Part shown: piece by piece, positions 18,618-27,171 of the stretch
Position numbering within the stretch: the stretch's first letter is position 1
How the letters are laid out: every line of letters begins with the position of its first letter
Assembly: GCA_013122435.1 (NCBI GenBank)
Contig: WYDT01000017.1
Span: 62,001-126,000 of the forward strand
Reading direction: 5' to 3'
Source of the DNA: Chloroflexi bacterium AL-N1
GTDB taxonomy: Bacteria; Chloroflexota; Chloroflexia; Chloroflexales; Roseiflexaceae
DNA: 64,000 nt
Translations under genes and position numbers: made by a program
Notes under the pieces: model-generated
Database searches by the model: none
What the model saw: the letters and a program-made list of their open reading frames with translations, nothing else
What the model was told of the DNA's origin: nothing

Positions 18618-19136
18618 TCATTCTTTAGCAAATGGTTTGCGAGCGTAAATCTGCTCTTCGTTGATGGTGAATGCCACTTCCTCATCCCCAAGCGGTACGT
18701 CCTTACGTAATGGATGACCGACCCAATCCTCTGGCATCAGGATACGTTCTAAACTTGGATGACCATGAAACACGATACCAAACATATCATATGTTTCACG
18801 CTCTTGCCAGTTGGCTGTTTGCCACAGAGGTGTGAGCGATGGCATATGCAGATCGTCTTCGAGAAGACCAACTTTTAAGCATACCCGATGCCGATTCTGA
18901 TATGACAGCATGTGGTACACTACTTCAAAACGTGGTTCACGACCCAGATAATCGACACCACACAGGTTTTCAAGGAAATTATAACGAAGTTCTGGGTCAT
19001 CGCGCAGAAATTGTGCGACATCCACAATAGAGTCGCGTTTAATGTGCAGGTTTACCAGCCCACGAAACTCTTTCATATCTTCAATAGCGTGAGAAAATGT
19101 TGATTGCAACCGATTGACGACAGTTGCGTTATCCAT
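18618..19136 (-). CDS. nuoC: NADH-quinone oxidoreductase subunit C
   Basis: A 172-residue 30-kDa-type subunit of the complex I peripheral arm. It has the family block around NWQERETYDMFGIVFHGHPSLERILMPEDW, where ERE.DMFGI.F.GHP..RR is characteristic, followed by GHPLRKDVPL. The ATG at 19136 follows GAGGAGG by 8 bases, so the 14-codon upstream extension in the same frame is not used. It lies between nuoB and nuoD in the operon. Confidence 0.93.
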   Translation of the reverse strand: MDNATVVNRLQSTFSHAIEDMKEFRGLVNLHIKRDSIVDVAQFLRDDPELRYNFLENLCGVDYLGREPRFEVVYHMLSYQNRHRVCLKVGLLEDDLHMPSLTPLWQTANWQERETYDMFGIVFHGHPSLERILMPEDWVGHPLRKDVPLGDEEVAFTINEEQIYARKPFAKE

Positions 19137-19174
19137 GCAACAAACCTCCTCAATACAAAATACGGGATGGTATA

Positions 19175-19681
19175 TCAAACATAGATAGCATCACGCTCAC
19201 GTAATTCGCCATCCAGTTTCATGAGTTTCACTTTTTCGTGCAACTGAATGATGCCATCAATCAGTGCCTCTGGGCGTGGTGGACACCCAGCAACATAGAC
19301 ATCGACGGGGACAACTTCGTCAACTCCCTGTACAATGGCATAGTTGTTAAACACTCCACCACACGCAGCGCAATCACCCATCGCGATCACCCATTTGGGT
19401 TCACCCATCTGGTCATACAAACGACGAATAACTGGTGCCATCTTCCGCGAAACACGGCCAGCTACAATGATCAGGTCGGCCTGACGAGGAGACGCGCGAT
19501 TTAATTCCATACCAAAACGCGAAAGGTCGTAATTCGCCCCTTGTGCTCCCATCATTTCGATGGCACAGCAAGCAAGCCCGAACAGTAACGGCCACATTGC
19601 ATTGGTCCGCCCCCAGTTCGCAACTTCTTCTAGTTTGACTGTCACTACACCCAAATCACCGGCTTTTTGCTCTATTCCCAT
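19175..19681 (-). CDS. nuoB: NADH-quinone oxidoreductase subunit B
   Basis: A 168-residue subunit carrying the terminal 4Fe-4S cluster N2 at the quinone site. Ligands are visible in GLACCAIEMM, GDCAACGG and GCPPRPE. The ATG at 19681 has GAGGAG seven bases upstream and overlaps the 3' end of nuoA by 10 bases, indicating translational coupling; a GTG seven codons upstream lacks that site. Length and motifs are normal. Confidence 0.95.
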   Translation of the reverse strand: MGIEQKAGDLGVVTVKLEEVANWGRTNAMWPLLFGLACCAIEMMGAQGANYDLSRFGMELNRASPRQADLIIVAGRVSRKMAPVIRRLYDQMGEPKWVIAMGDCAACGGVFNNYAIVQGVDEVVPVDVYVAGCPPRPEALIDGIIQLHEKVKLMKLDGELRERDAIYV

Positions 19682-20028
19682 CGGAGTGCTCCTCGTTTCC
19701 ACTCGTAAACAAAACCAACAATAAGCACGACCAGAAAAACACCAACTGCGATCAGCCCTGGAACAGCTAACTGTCTGTACACGAGTGCATAAGGAAAGAA
19801 GAAAAGAATTTCTATATCAAATAGAATAAAAAGCATCGCGGTACGGCTAAATTTTACATTAAACCGTCGTTGTGCAGGCCCAATTGGTTCCATACCAGAC
19901 TCATACGGCATAAGTTTTCGCTTGGTTGGTCGTTGTGGCCCAAGTAAGCCAGACGCAACCACGACAAATACACCAATGAACAGTGCCACGAGAAACAGAA
20001 CCAGAATGGGCAGATAATTGATGAGCAT
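19672..20028 (-). CDS. nuoA: NADH-quinone oxidoreductase subunit A
   Basis: A 118-residue membrane subunit of complex I with three predicted transmembrane helices and the loop sequence PYESGMEPIGPAQRRFNVKF, in which the ESG(M) and RRF features are conserved. GGGGAG precedes the ATG. It is the first gene of nuoABCDE and sits directly behind the consensus promoter at 20082-20109. Confidence 0.94.
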   Translation of the reverse strand: MLINYLPILVLFLVALFIGVFVVVASGLLGPQRPTKRKLMPYESGMEPIGPAQRRFNVKFSRTAMLFILFDIEILFFFPYALVYRQLAVPGLIAVGVFLVVLIVGFVYEWKRGALRWE

Positions 20029-20081
20029 CTAGTGCGCTCCCCACTAGCAGTCAGATTGCAGCGACAACTTCTGTCCTTAGC

Positions 20082-20109
20082 ATTATACCTTGATTCGAGA
20101 TTGTGTCAA
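20082..20109 (-). promoter_or_regulatory. Consensus sigma70-type promoter of the nuo operon
   Basis: On the minus strand TTGACA (20104-20109) and TATAAT (20082-20087) are both perfect consensus hexamers, separated by 16 bases. The expected start point is near 20075, giving a leader of about 47 bases before nuoA. This is the best promoter in the window. Confidence 0.8.
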
Positions 20110-20172
20110 AGAGTACAAAGTGCAAAACACGGCAACAGAGAGCCCATATTAGCGACTTTCAGGAGATTATAA

Positions 20173-20208
20173 CAAACATGTCGCAGCTTGACGCAGGCAA
20201 CATGTTTG
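20173..20208. repeat. Perfect 9-bp inverted repeat 3' of the PspC gene
   Basis: CAAACATGT (20173-20181) and ACATGTTTG (20200-20208) frame an 18-base loop between the PspC stop and the nuo promoter. It may end PspC transcription, though no T-tract follows. The rest of 20110-20274 shows nothing clear. Confidence 0.35.
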
Positions 20209-20274
20209 CTCAGGGGGAAACGGTTCTGATTGTTCCGTGGAAAGTATGTTTGGGTTAAACAGATTTAACTAAAT

Positions 20275-20820
20275 TTATGTCTTACTTTGTCGGAGGAATA
20301 GCATGCCAAGCGCAATCAATATGGCAGGGAAGACGAATGTTGACACATTTGGTATGAGCGATGATATCAAGATAAACAACCCCAACCCTAACAGAACAAT
20401 CCCTAAAAAATGACCACGCTTTGATTGTGGCTGTTCTGATGCTTGATCGTGGTTCAAATTGTTCACCGGAATTTCTGAGTCTGGATCAACTGGTTCGCCA
20501 GTCATTGGGTCAAAGCGAGATTGTCGAGGTGTGCTCCCTGGCGCGACAAAAACCTCACGGATGTCTTCACCGACACGCATAGCCTGTTGACGCATCTCAT
20601 CCACTGCCTGACTGGGGTTCGCACTCTGATTCCCGTCGATGGGCATGATCAACCAGAGGATTGGGTACAGCAAAATACCTATACCTGTGATGGCGACGGC
20701 AACGAAAGCTAAACGAACAAATACCGGATCGATAGACAAATACTGGCCAATTCCACTAGCTACACCTGCAATGATTTTGTCGTTGCGGCTCCGCATAAGA
20801 CGTTGTGTTGGGTTATACAT
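20275..20820 (-). CDS. PspC-domain membrane protein
   Basis: A 181-residue protein. Residues 6-65 form a PspC domain (LMRSRNDKIIAGVASGIGQYLSIDPVFVRL then a hydrophobic segment ILLYPILWLIMP). A polar linker follows, and two close hydrophobic segments (FLGIVLLGLGLFILISSLI, STFVFPAILIALGMLFL) end the protein. The ATG at 20820 follows GAGGAG at 8 bases. PspC proteins take part in envelope-stress sensing; no other psp gene is adjacent. Confidence 0.87.
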   Translation of the reverse strand: MYNPTQRLMRSRNDKIIAGVASGIGQYLSIDPVFVRLAFVAVAITGIGILLYPILWLIMPIDGNQSANPSQAVDEMRQQAMRVGEDIREVFVAPGSTPRQSRFDPMTGEPVDPDSEIPVNNLNHDQASEQPQSKRGHFLGIVLLGLGLFILISSLIPNVSTFVFPAILIALGMLFLRQSKT

Positions 20821-20964
20821 AGTTCGCACTCCTCGGATGTCATTCACTTACGCTTTATTCACACAATGTTGTATGTATATGATTTCGTACCTGTATGACG
20901 ATAGATACTCTCACTTTGTTGCATAGCGCAGTTTTATCCCATAGCTAAAGCTTACTGGTTGTGC

Positions 20965-20970
20965 TATAAT
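20965..20970 (+). promoter_or_regulatory. Extended -10 promoter of the conserved unknown gene at 21010
   Basis: TGC immediately before TATAAT makes an extended -10 element 40 bases ahead of the ATG. The -35 region is weak, as is usual for extended -10 promoters. Its position rules out translation from the in-frame ATG at 20959. Confidence 0.5.
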
Positions 20971-21009
20971 TGCTTGCAAATTTGGTCCTATTGCGGAGAT
21001 CGACACCTT

Positions 21010-22158
21010 ATGTCACTGTATGTCCCCTCCGGAACCTCACCGGTCATCACAAGTGCGTTAGCCCGTATTGAGCGCCGCCTGCCACAATCAGGAGAGGTGT
21101 TGGTACGGGTTGGTCAGCGTGTAGAGCCTGAAGATGTTATTGCGCGTGCATTCGTGCCAGGAACACCACAAATTATCAATGTTGCGCGTGCCCTGACGAT
21201 TTCGCCACCATATATCGAGCGGGTCATGCGGCGTGAGGTTGGGAATAAAGTTGCTGAGGGAGAAGTACTGGCACGTTCCAGTTTTCTTAGTGGCCGCACA
21301 TGCCTGGCTCCTGTCAGTGGTATCATCACTGCGATGGATTCTGAAACGGGATACGTCACCATTACACCAGATCCAACAGAATATCAGCTGCAGGCGACCA
21401 TTCGTGGACTTATCATGGAAGTAATGCCCTACGAGGGAGTACGTATTGAAACACCAGCAGCACAAATATTTGGTGCATTTGGGTTTGGTGCTGAACGTAG
21501 TGGTGTACTGCGATTGTTGGTGACTGACCCAGTCGAGCCTATTCTTCCTGATAAAATAGATGCACGCTGTGCTTATGCTATTCTGATTGGGGGCGGAGGG
21601 ATCAATGCTTCCGCATTACGGCTTGCTGTACAAAAACAAGTACGGGGTATTATTGTTGGGAGCATCGAAGAGTCTGAACTGCGTATGTTTCTTGGTGAGA
21701 GATCGCTCGATTACTGGCGAACCAATGCTGGGACTTGGAAGATTCCCACCAACCACGCCGAGGATACTCACGAGCTGACTTTGGTTGTAACAGAAGGCTT
21801 TGGGCATGCTCCGATGTCTGCACCACTGTTCGATCTGCTGGCCGAGCACGATCGGCAGGAAGCGCTTATTGAAGGACGTACACACCTTCGTAGCCCGCAG
21901 ATGCGTCCACGTGTAGCTATTCCGCTATCGGCGCGCAGTGCTGGAGTTCAACTGGAGCCTGCACTTCCCGCACTAAAACCAGGGGTCACAGTACGCTTAC
22001 TTGATGCTGCTCATCTTGGACAAACCGCGCGAGTACGAACAGTATCGACCAATCCGCGCCGTCTTGCATCGCGGGTACGAACGCCGTCGGTAGAGGTGAC
22101 ACTTGATAATGGGACAACACTCTTATTACCACGTACTTCCATTGAGGTACTGAACTGA
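21010..22158 (+). CDS. Conserved protein of unknown function with barrel-sandwich-like N-terminus and KOW-like C-terminus
   Basis: A 382-residue soluble protein I cannot name. Residues about 20-110 read like two half-lipoyl or barrel-sandwich segments (GEVLVRVGQRVEPEDVIAR, GNKVAEGEVLARSS, GRTCLAPVSGIITAMDSETGYVTI). The centre holds CAYAILIGGGGINASALRLAVQKQVRGIIVGSI, a Rossmann-like alternation without a known cofactor motif. The last 70 residues (LKPGVTVRLLDAAHLGQTARVRTV...EVTLDNGTTLLLPRTSIEVL) resemble a small SH3/KOW barrel. It precedes the histidine kinase gene by 77 bases in the same direction, which may indicate a shared transcript. Confidence 0.7.
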   Translation: MSLYVPSGTSPVITSALARIERRLPQSGEVLVRVGQRVEPEDVIARAFVPGTPQIINVARALTISPPYIERVMRREVGNKVAEGEVLARSSFLSGRTCLAPVSGIITAMDSETGYVTITPDPTEYQLQATIRGLIMEVMPYEGVRIETPAAQIFGAFGFGAERSGVLRLLVTDPVEPILPDKIDARCAYAILIGGGGINASALRLAVQKQVRGIIVGSIEESELRMFLGERSLDYWRTNAGTWKIPTNHAEDTHELTLVVTEGFGHAPMSAPLFDLLAEHDRQEALIEGRTHLRSPQMRPRVAIPLSARSAGVQLEPALPALKPGVTVRLLDAAHLGQTARVRTVSTNPRRLASRVRTPSVEVTLDNGTTLLLPRTSIEVLN

Positions 22159-22235
22159 TGAGATGCTCATCACCTATAACAAAGGCTGCTCTGTAGAACT
22201 GTCAATGACGTATCACGGCTAAGGCATACTGGATT

Positions 22236-23951
22236 ATGGTTACCGACTTCTTCAATACACGCATAACTCCGTTCTCATCTGCGTCTGATGCCAGGCAGGC
22301 AACGCCCCGCATTCTCGTTGTTGATGATGAACAGCATATGTGTGATATTTGTACCCGTGCATTACGCCGTACAGGGTATGATGTAACCACTACCAGTGAT
22401 CCAGACACGGCAGTGCAACTATTTCGCGATTCTGAGCATTTCGACTTACTACTGACTGATATTAAAATGCCTACTATGAGTGGATTAGATCTCGCTCATA
22501 TTGCGCGTGAACAAGATCCTGCAATTGCTATTATTGTGATGACGGGCTTTGCTTCAATGGAGCATCTGCACCAATCAGTGCAACATGGGGTTGCCGAGTT
22601 TCTCACCAAGCCGTTCGAACTGGATCAACTTCGTCTCGCCGTTGATCAGGCACTACACAAACGCACCTTATTGCGAGACAATCTGCGTCTGCAAGCTCTC
22701 AACCGCTTAATGACTAACAGTGAACAACTCAATACCACCCTGAATCTCCATCAGCTTACCCAAACGTTGCTTGATATTGCGATGGAGCAAAGTGGATGTC
22801 GTGCGGGTGTTGTTTTGATGAAAGACTCGGTTGAGCATTTATCAATTACTGCTGCTGCCCCTCATCAGGTTGAAGTACTTGATGCTGGATATGTACTTGC
22901 TAACCAATCATTTGAGCAACAGTCAAATATGGTGGCCGAAGGGCACATATTCTGTCGCGACCAAGATTGCGATCTGAATCACGTCTGTGTGATAGTTTTA
23001 CGTGCACAACATGCTATTAGTGGTATTTTGTTACTGTGTGATAATCACCCGGATATGTTTCTTCCCGGCGTTCAGGAAGAAATTGCGTTACTTGCTAATT
23101 ATGCAGGATCTGCTCTTCACAATGCAACACTTTATAGCCAGCTTGAAGAAGCCTATCAGCGTCTGCAGGAGGTAGATCGACTAAAGAGTGAATTTATCGC
23201 AATTGCATCGCACGAATTACGTACACCGTTATCTATCGTTCTCGGATATACTACGATTGTACGTGATCAAAGTTCAGCTGAACAGTATGATTATCTGCAA
23301 CGAGTTATCGAAAATGCACAGCGTATCAAAAGTGTTCTTGATGGTATGGTGAGTTTACGTCTTTCAGAAACAGGTGCAATACAACTAACTCAGGAACAGT
23401 GCATTTTGCAGGAACTATTGGAAACCGCGATCCAACAGCAACGGGCGATAGCAACTGAACATGGTCATGTAATCGATACGTATGCTCCTCGAGAGCCGAT
23501 AAACTTCTTGTGTGATCGTGAAAAAGTACTGATCATTTTGGGGCATCTTTTATCCAATGCTATTCGTTTCACACCCAAAGCAGGGCGGATTACAGTTTAT
23601 GCTAAACTATGTGGTACGAATGAATTAGATACAGTGTCGGGTCATTTACTCACACCAATGCCGTCCAGCAATGATCTGCCATGGATATTGATAACGATAG
23701 AAGATACTGGTATTGGTATACCTCAGCACGAGCAAATGCGTGTCTTTGATCGTTTCTATCAAGTTGGTGAGTCCTTAACGCGTGGCTTGGGAGGGACAGG
23801 GTTAGGGCTAGCTATCGTACGTGAATTAGTCTGCTCACTTGGCGGGGCGGTTTGGATCTTAAGCCAGGAAGGGCAAGGAAGTACGTTTTCGTTTGTGCTT
23901 CCCTATCGCCATAAAGTATGGATGGATGTGTCACAAGAAAAAGTCATGTGA
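22236..23951 (+). CDS. Receiver-GAF-histidine kinase
   Basis: A 571-residue cytoplasmic signalling protein. An N-terminal receiver (about 25-140) has acidic Asp30/Asp31, phosphoacceptor Asp75 (LLTDIKMP), Thr103 and Lys125. A GAF-like domain follows (about 150-305). The kinase core has H-box His326 in SHELRTPLS, N-box Asn441 (LSNAIRF), and G-boxes EDTGIGIP and GLGGTGLGLAIV. All catalytic residues are present. No transmembrane segment is seen, so it senses a cytoplasmic signal or partner. The ribosome site is weak. The receiver-Roadblock protein 84 bases downstream is a likely partner. Confidence 0.92.
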   Translation: MVTDFFNTRITPFSSASDARQATPRILVVDDEQHMCDICTRALRRTGYDVTTTSDPDTAVQLFRDSEHFDLLLTDIKMPTMSGLDLAHIAREQDPAIAIIVMTGFASMEHLHQSVQHGVAEFLTKPFELDQLRLAVDQALHKRTLLRDNLRLQALNRLMTNSEQLNTTLNLHQLTQTLLDIAMEQSGCRAGVVLMKDSVEHLSITAAAPHQVEVLDAGYVLANQSFEQQSNMVAEGHIFCRDQDCDLNHVCVIVLRAQHAISGILLLCDNHPDMFLPGVQEEIALLANYAGSALHNATLYSQLEEAYQRLQEVDRLKSEFIAIASHELRTPLSIVLGYTTIVRDQSSAEQYDYLQRVIENAQRIKSVLDGMVSLRLSETGAIQLTQEQCILQELLETAIQQQRAIATEHGHVIDTYAPREPINFLCDREKVLIILGHLLSNAIRFTPKAGRITVYAKLCGTNELDTVSGHLLTPMPSSNDLPWILITIEDTGIGIPQHEQMRVFDRFYQVGESLTRGLGGTGLGLAIVRELVCSLGGAVWILSQEGQGSTFSFVLPYRHKVWMDVSQEKVM

Positions 23952-24035
23952 TACCTATTGATGTTCTATACGAAAGAAGCGCCTGCATAGACTGAGCAGG
24001 ACTGTAATGAGCACCGGGAAAGGCAAGAAAGACCG

Positions 24036-25025
24036 ATGGCCTATCGACTTTTGGTAGTACCAGGCGATAATGAAGCACTTCGCGCTCTGGAAGAGCAATT
24101 AGGTAGCGATGTCGAAGTGCTTGTACTCAACAACGCCAATGATGCCTTGTGGGAAGTTCGTAATGATCCCCCTGAAGCAATTATCTCAGATGTCGATCTT
24201 CCCGGTATGAGCGGGTTGGACTTGGCTGAAATCTTACCTAATTTCGGGGTTCCAACAAAAGTCGTACTTTGGAGCCGTGAGCCAGATCCACAAACGCAAC
24301 AACAGGCAACCATCCATGGAGTCCATCATTTTTTGAGTGGCCCTATTTCCCAAACGGATCTACGCAACATCGTGTATGATGTGTTACGTGAAGCTCAGAC
24401 CCCTTCGCTTAGCGCATCATCAGACCACCTTAACGATGTCGTGTCGGCGCCCACTACTGAAGTGCCTGCTCCGCCGCCAACGTTAACTCCAGAACTTGAT
24501 AGGAATCCAACTGTTTCAAATGAAGCAGTTCCATCGGAAGACAAAACTAATACACGGGGAACCCCTGACTCTAAAACGCCATGGCCTCCTCAACCAACAC
24601 GCAAATCGACTGGACGTCGTTCAACGGGGTCGATTGTACTGACTGCTGACAACATTACTCCTATACGTAATCGGATGAGTGAGCTCCTGGATGATGTGGG
24701 AGCCCAATGTATTCTTTTGACGGATCGTGCCGGAATGGTATTGACAGAAGTTGGCAAAACAGCCGAACTGCCAACGATTATTCTGCTTCCCCTCTTATCG
24801 ACAAGCTTCTCTACAGCAGGCCAAATTTCACAGGTTTTACAAGAAACTGAGTCAAGTGCACTCTACATGCAGGAAGGCTCGCATTATGATCTGTATTGCT
24901 TTGATGTCCTGCAACGGTATATGCTCGTGCTCATCTTTGACAAAGTTGCGTCGGCCACAAAAATAGGCACGGTGTGGGTCTATGCAAAGCGCGCCATACG
25001 AAATATGCAGGATATGTTGGCATAA
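24036..25025 (+). CDS. Degenerate receiver fused to a Roadblock/LC7 domain
   Basis: A 329-residue protein. Residues 1-120 have the receiver fold pattern with a candidate phosphoacceptor in ISDVDLPGMSG, but the acidic pair is replaced (VVPGDNE) and the lysine position reads LSGPIS, so phosphotransfer is doubtful. A Pro/Thr/Ser-rich linker spans about 125-200. Residues about 205-325 match the Roadblock/LC7 fold (NRMSELLDDVGAQCILLTDRAGMVLTEVG...), the class that includes MglB, the activator of the MglA motility GTPase. No GTPase gene is adjacent. It lies 84 bases after the kinase gene and is probably co-transcribed. Confidence 0.82.
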   Translation: MAYRLLVVPGDNEALRALEEQLGSDVEVLVLNNANDALWEVRNDPPEAIISDVDLPGMSGLDLAEILPNFGVPTKVVLWSREPDPQTQQQATIHGVHHFLSGPISQTDLRNIVYDVLREAQTPSLSASSDHLNDVVSAPTTEVPAPPPTLTPELDRNPTVSNEAVPSEDKTNTRGTPDSKTPWPPQPTRKSTGRRSTGSIVLTADNITPIRNRMSELLDDVGAQCILLTDRAGMVLTEVGKTAELPTIILLPLLSTSFSTAGQISQVLQETESSALYMQEGSHYDLYCFDVLQRYMLVLIFDKVASATKIGTVWVYAKRAIRNMQDMLA

Positions 25026-25117
25026 CTAGCTTCCTCTGCTCTCCTTCCTTCCTCTTTCTGAATTAACCTTCGGTAAAATCTCTACAGGTAATGGGATATA
25101 CGTACAGCAAACGAAGC

Positions 25118-25146
25118 TTGCGTTCTTCCCTTACCTATGCTATACT
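25118..25146 (+). promoter_or_regulatory. Upstream candidate promoter of the ATP synthase operon
   Basis: TTGCGT (25118-25123), a 17-base spacer ending in TGC, and TATACT (25141-25146) give an extended -10 promoter about 150 bases before atpB. Confidence 0.45.
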
Positions 25147-25218
25147 CGCGCCCGTCATCTGTGGGTTATTCATAGTTATAGGTTTCTAACATTATTAGGA
25201 ACTTTCTCAACATTTAAG

Positions 25219-25247
25219 TTGTATTTTCATGTCCCTTATGTTACACT
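25219..25247 (+). promoter_or_regulatory. Downstream candidate promoter of the ATP synthase operon
   Basis: TTGTAT (25219-25224), a 17-base spacer ending in TGT, and TACACT (25242-25247) form a second, weaker extended -10 promoter about 50 bases before atpB. With the upstream site this suggests tandem promoters. Confidence 0.4.
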
Positions 25248-25296
25248 GTTTGTGAAAGAGTTCCCAAAGTAAAGATCGCAAGGGGAGACCTGTTCC

Positions 25297-26229
25297 ATGC
25301 GTAATAGGATTTTGACTGTTCTTGGGGTTTCGCTTGTCATAAGTATTGCTCTATGGTTTCTTGGTTTTAGATCAACCAAATTGCACATATCATTTGTAGC
25401 TGAACCAATATACTGTCTTTTCGGTGAGCGTACTACTGCATCATTGGAGGTGTGTGCAAGCGGTTTTCCCATCACAAACGGCCTGATTACCACTGTTATT
25501 ATCGACTTGCTCCTCATCGCCACAATTATTTTCGGCGTACGTAACATGAAGCTGATTCCGCGTGGTTTTCAAAATCTGGTTGAAGCAGGTGTTGAAGCAT
25601 TTTATAACTTTGCACAAAGCATTGACCGTAAAAATGTTGCTAAATTTTTCCCTTTCTGTGCTTCCGTATTTTTCTTTGCTTTGTACGCAAATTTATTCGG
25701 GTTGCTACCAGGTGTGGGGAGTATTGGCACGTGTACACCTTACGATAATTACGAGGCTGCCGAACCGTCATCATATGATGGTTTACCTTTGACATGTGCC
25801 TCTGGAGAGACGCTTGTGCCCTTTTTTAGAGCACCCAGTGCTGATTTAAATACGACTATTGCCTGGGCACTGGTCTCTGTTGGGCTTATCCAGTATTTTG
25901 GATTTCAGGCACTCGGGTTAGGCTATCTCACCAAGTTCTTCAATTTTCGGGAGGGATTTATGGGAGCCTTTGTGGGAATACTGGAACTTGTATCAGAATT
26001 TGTCAGGATTATCGCTTTTTCCTTCCGGCTTTTTGGTAATATTTTTGCGGGTGAAGTGTTGCTGGTAGTCATGGCATTTCTATTTAGTTTTATCTTGCCT
26101 ATACCTTTCTATCTCTTTGAAGTATTTGTGGCCTTTATGCAGGCATTTATCTTTGGTGTGCTCTCGCTTGTCTTTATGTCACTTGCAACCATTTCACATG
26201 GTGATCATGGGGCAGAGGGTGCTCACTAG
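25297..26229 (+). CDS. atpB: ATP synthase F0 subunit a
   Basis: A 310-residue integral membrane subunit forming the proton half-channels. The essential arginine lies in FSFRLFGNIFAGE, and the last helices (FLFEVFVAFMQAFIFGVLSLVFM-like) match the family. Two exposed loops are longer than usual and each carries a pair of cysteines (YCLFGERTTASLEVC near residues 40-55; TCTPY...LTC near 146-167), so disulphides outside the membrane are possible. GGGGAG precedes the ATG. It is the first gene of atpBEFHAGDC; no atpI precedes it. Confidence 0.94.
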   Translation: MRNRILTVLGVSLVISIALWFLGFRSTKLHISFVAEPIYCLFGERTTASLEVCASGFPITNGLITTVIIDLLLIATIIFGVRNMKLIPRGFQNLVEAGVEAFYNFAQSIDRKNVAKFFPFCASVFFFALYANLFGLLPGVGSIGTCTPYDNYEAAEPSSYDGLPLTCASGETLVPFFRAPSADLNTTIAWALVSVGLIQYFGFQALGLGYLTKFFNFREGFMGAFVGILELVSEFVRIIAFSFRLFGNIFAGEVLLVVMAFLFSFILPIPFYLFEVFVAFMQAFIFGVLSLVFMSLATISHGDHGAEGAH

Positions 26230-26314
26230 CTTGTCTTACGGTTTGTTTGTACGGTATTTGACAGTAAATATATTGTTTAATCATGTTTTTAGATTGTTTT
26301 AGGAGGAACATTCC

Positions 26315-26548
26315 ATGTCAGACGAAGGTCTGCGACTTATTGCAGCAGCTTTAGCCGTTGGCCTCGGTGCCATTGGCCCTGGTGTTGGTATTGGTATCGT
26401 CTTTAATGGTGCGCTTACCGCAATGGGTCGTAACCCAGAGGCTGAGGGAACGCTACGGACATATATGTTCTTGGGCTTTGCGTTGGTTGAAGCGGTCTTC
26501 ATCTTCGCACTGGTTATTGCGCTCCTGATTGCTTTCGGTATTGTATAG
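26315..26548 (+). CDS. atpE: ATP synthase F0 subunit c
   Basis: A 77-residue two-helix hairpin of the rotor ring. Helix 1 is glycine-rich (GLGAIGPGVGIGIVFNG), the polar loop is RNPEAEG, and the ion-binding carboxylate is a glutamate in FALVEAVFIF. The residues I would expect for Na+ binding near it are not obvious, so proton coupling is more likely. AGGAGG precedes the ATG. Confidence 0.95.
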   Translation: MSDEGLRLIAAALAVGLGAIGPGVGIGIVFNGALTAMGRNPEAEGTLRTYMFLGFALVEAVFIFALVIALLIAFGIV

Positions 26549-26618
26549 TCTGCCGATGCTTTCTGATTGTACGGCGCTGCGCGCCCAGTAGCAACATCAA
26601 ACGTGTAGGAGAATAGCA

Positions 26619-27110
26619 TTGGAACAGCTTGGTATTAATTGGGGTCTGCTCATTGCACAACTGGTTAATGTTGCATTGACGATATGGATATTGACTATCT
26701 TCCTGTATCGGCCCATTCTCAATATGTTGAATGAACGTACGCGCCGTATCCAGGAAGGTTTGCGTGATGCAGAGCAGGTCAAAGAACAACTAGCAAGTGC
26801 TAAACAAGACTACGATGCAGAACTTGCACGTGGTCGGCAAGAAGCTGCGAATATTATTGCTCAAGCACAAGAGCGGGCCAAAGCCCAGGAGCAGGAACTG
26901 ATTGCACAGGCACGACAAGAGGCTGATCGCATTCGCCAGGAAGCGCGCGATCAATCACTCCAGGAGCGCGATCAGTTGCTTCGTGACATCAAAGATCAGA
27001 TGGCTGATCTGGTTACCACAACGGCAGCACGAGTGCTTGGGGAAGAGCTAAAAGCAAATCACGACAAACTGATCACCGAGTCGCTTGCTGAGTTAGGCCG
27101 TCGAAACTAA
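26619..27110 (+). CDS. atpF: ATP synthase F0 subunit b (TTG start)
   Basis: A 163-residue stator subunit: one N-terminal transmembrane helix (LLIAQLVNVALTIWILTIFLY), RPI, then a long charged coiled coil rich in Gln, Ala and Glu up to a C-terminal delta-binding end. Translation begins at TTG 26619, which has AGGAG seven bases upstream, and no in-frame ATG fits the domain. A rare start may help set its low stoichiometry against subunit c; that is inference. Confidence 0.92.
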   Translation: MEQLGINWGLLIAQLVNVALTIWILTIFLYRPILNMLNERTRRIQEGLRDAEQVKEQLASAKQDYDAELARGRQEAANIIAQAQERAKAQEQELIAQARQEADRIRQEARDQSLQERDQLLRDIKDQMADLVTTTAARVLGEELKANHDKLITESLAELGRRN

Positions 27111-27126
27111 TCGTTGTGAGACGTGT

Positions 27127-27132
27127 TGGTAT
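27127..27132 (+). promoter_or_regulatory. Possible internal extended -10 promoter before atpH
   Basis: TTGGTATAATT around 27127-27136 contains TGG followed by TATAAT, about 40 bases before the atpH GTG. No -35 element is evident. The same TGGTATAAT motif precedes two other genes in the window (near 54820 and 57037). Confidence 0.3.
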
Positions 27133-27171
27133 AATTAAGTTTTTAGCACGCAATATGTGGGAGGTTCATGA

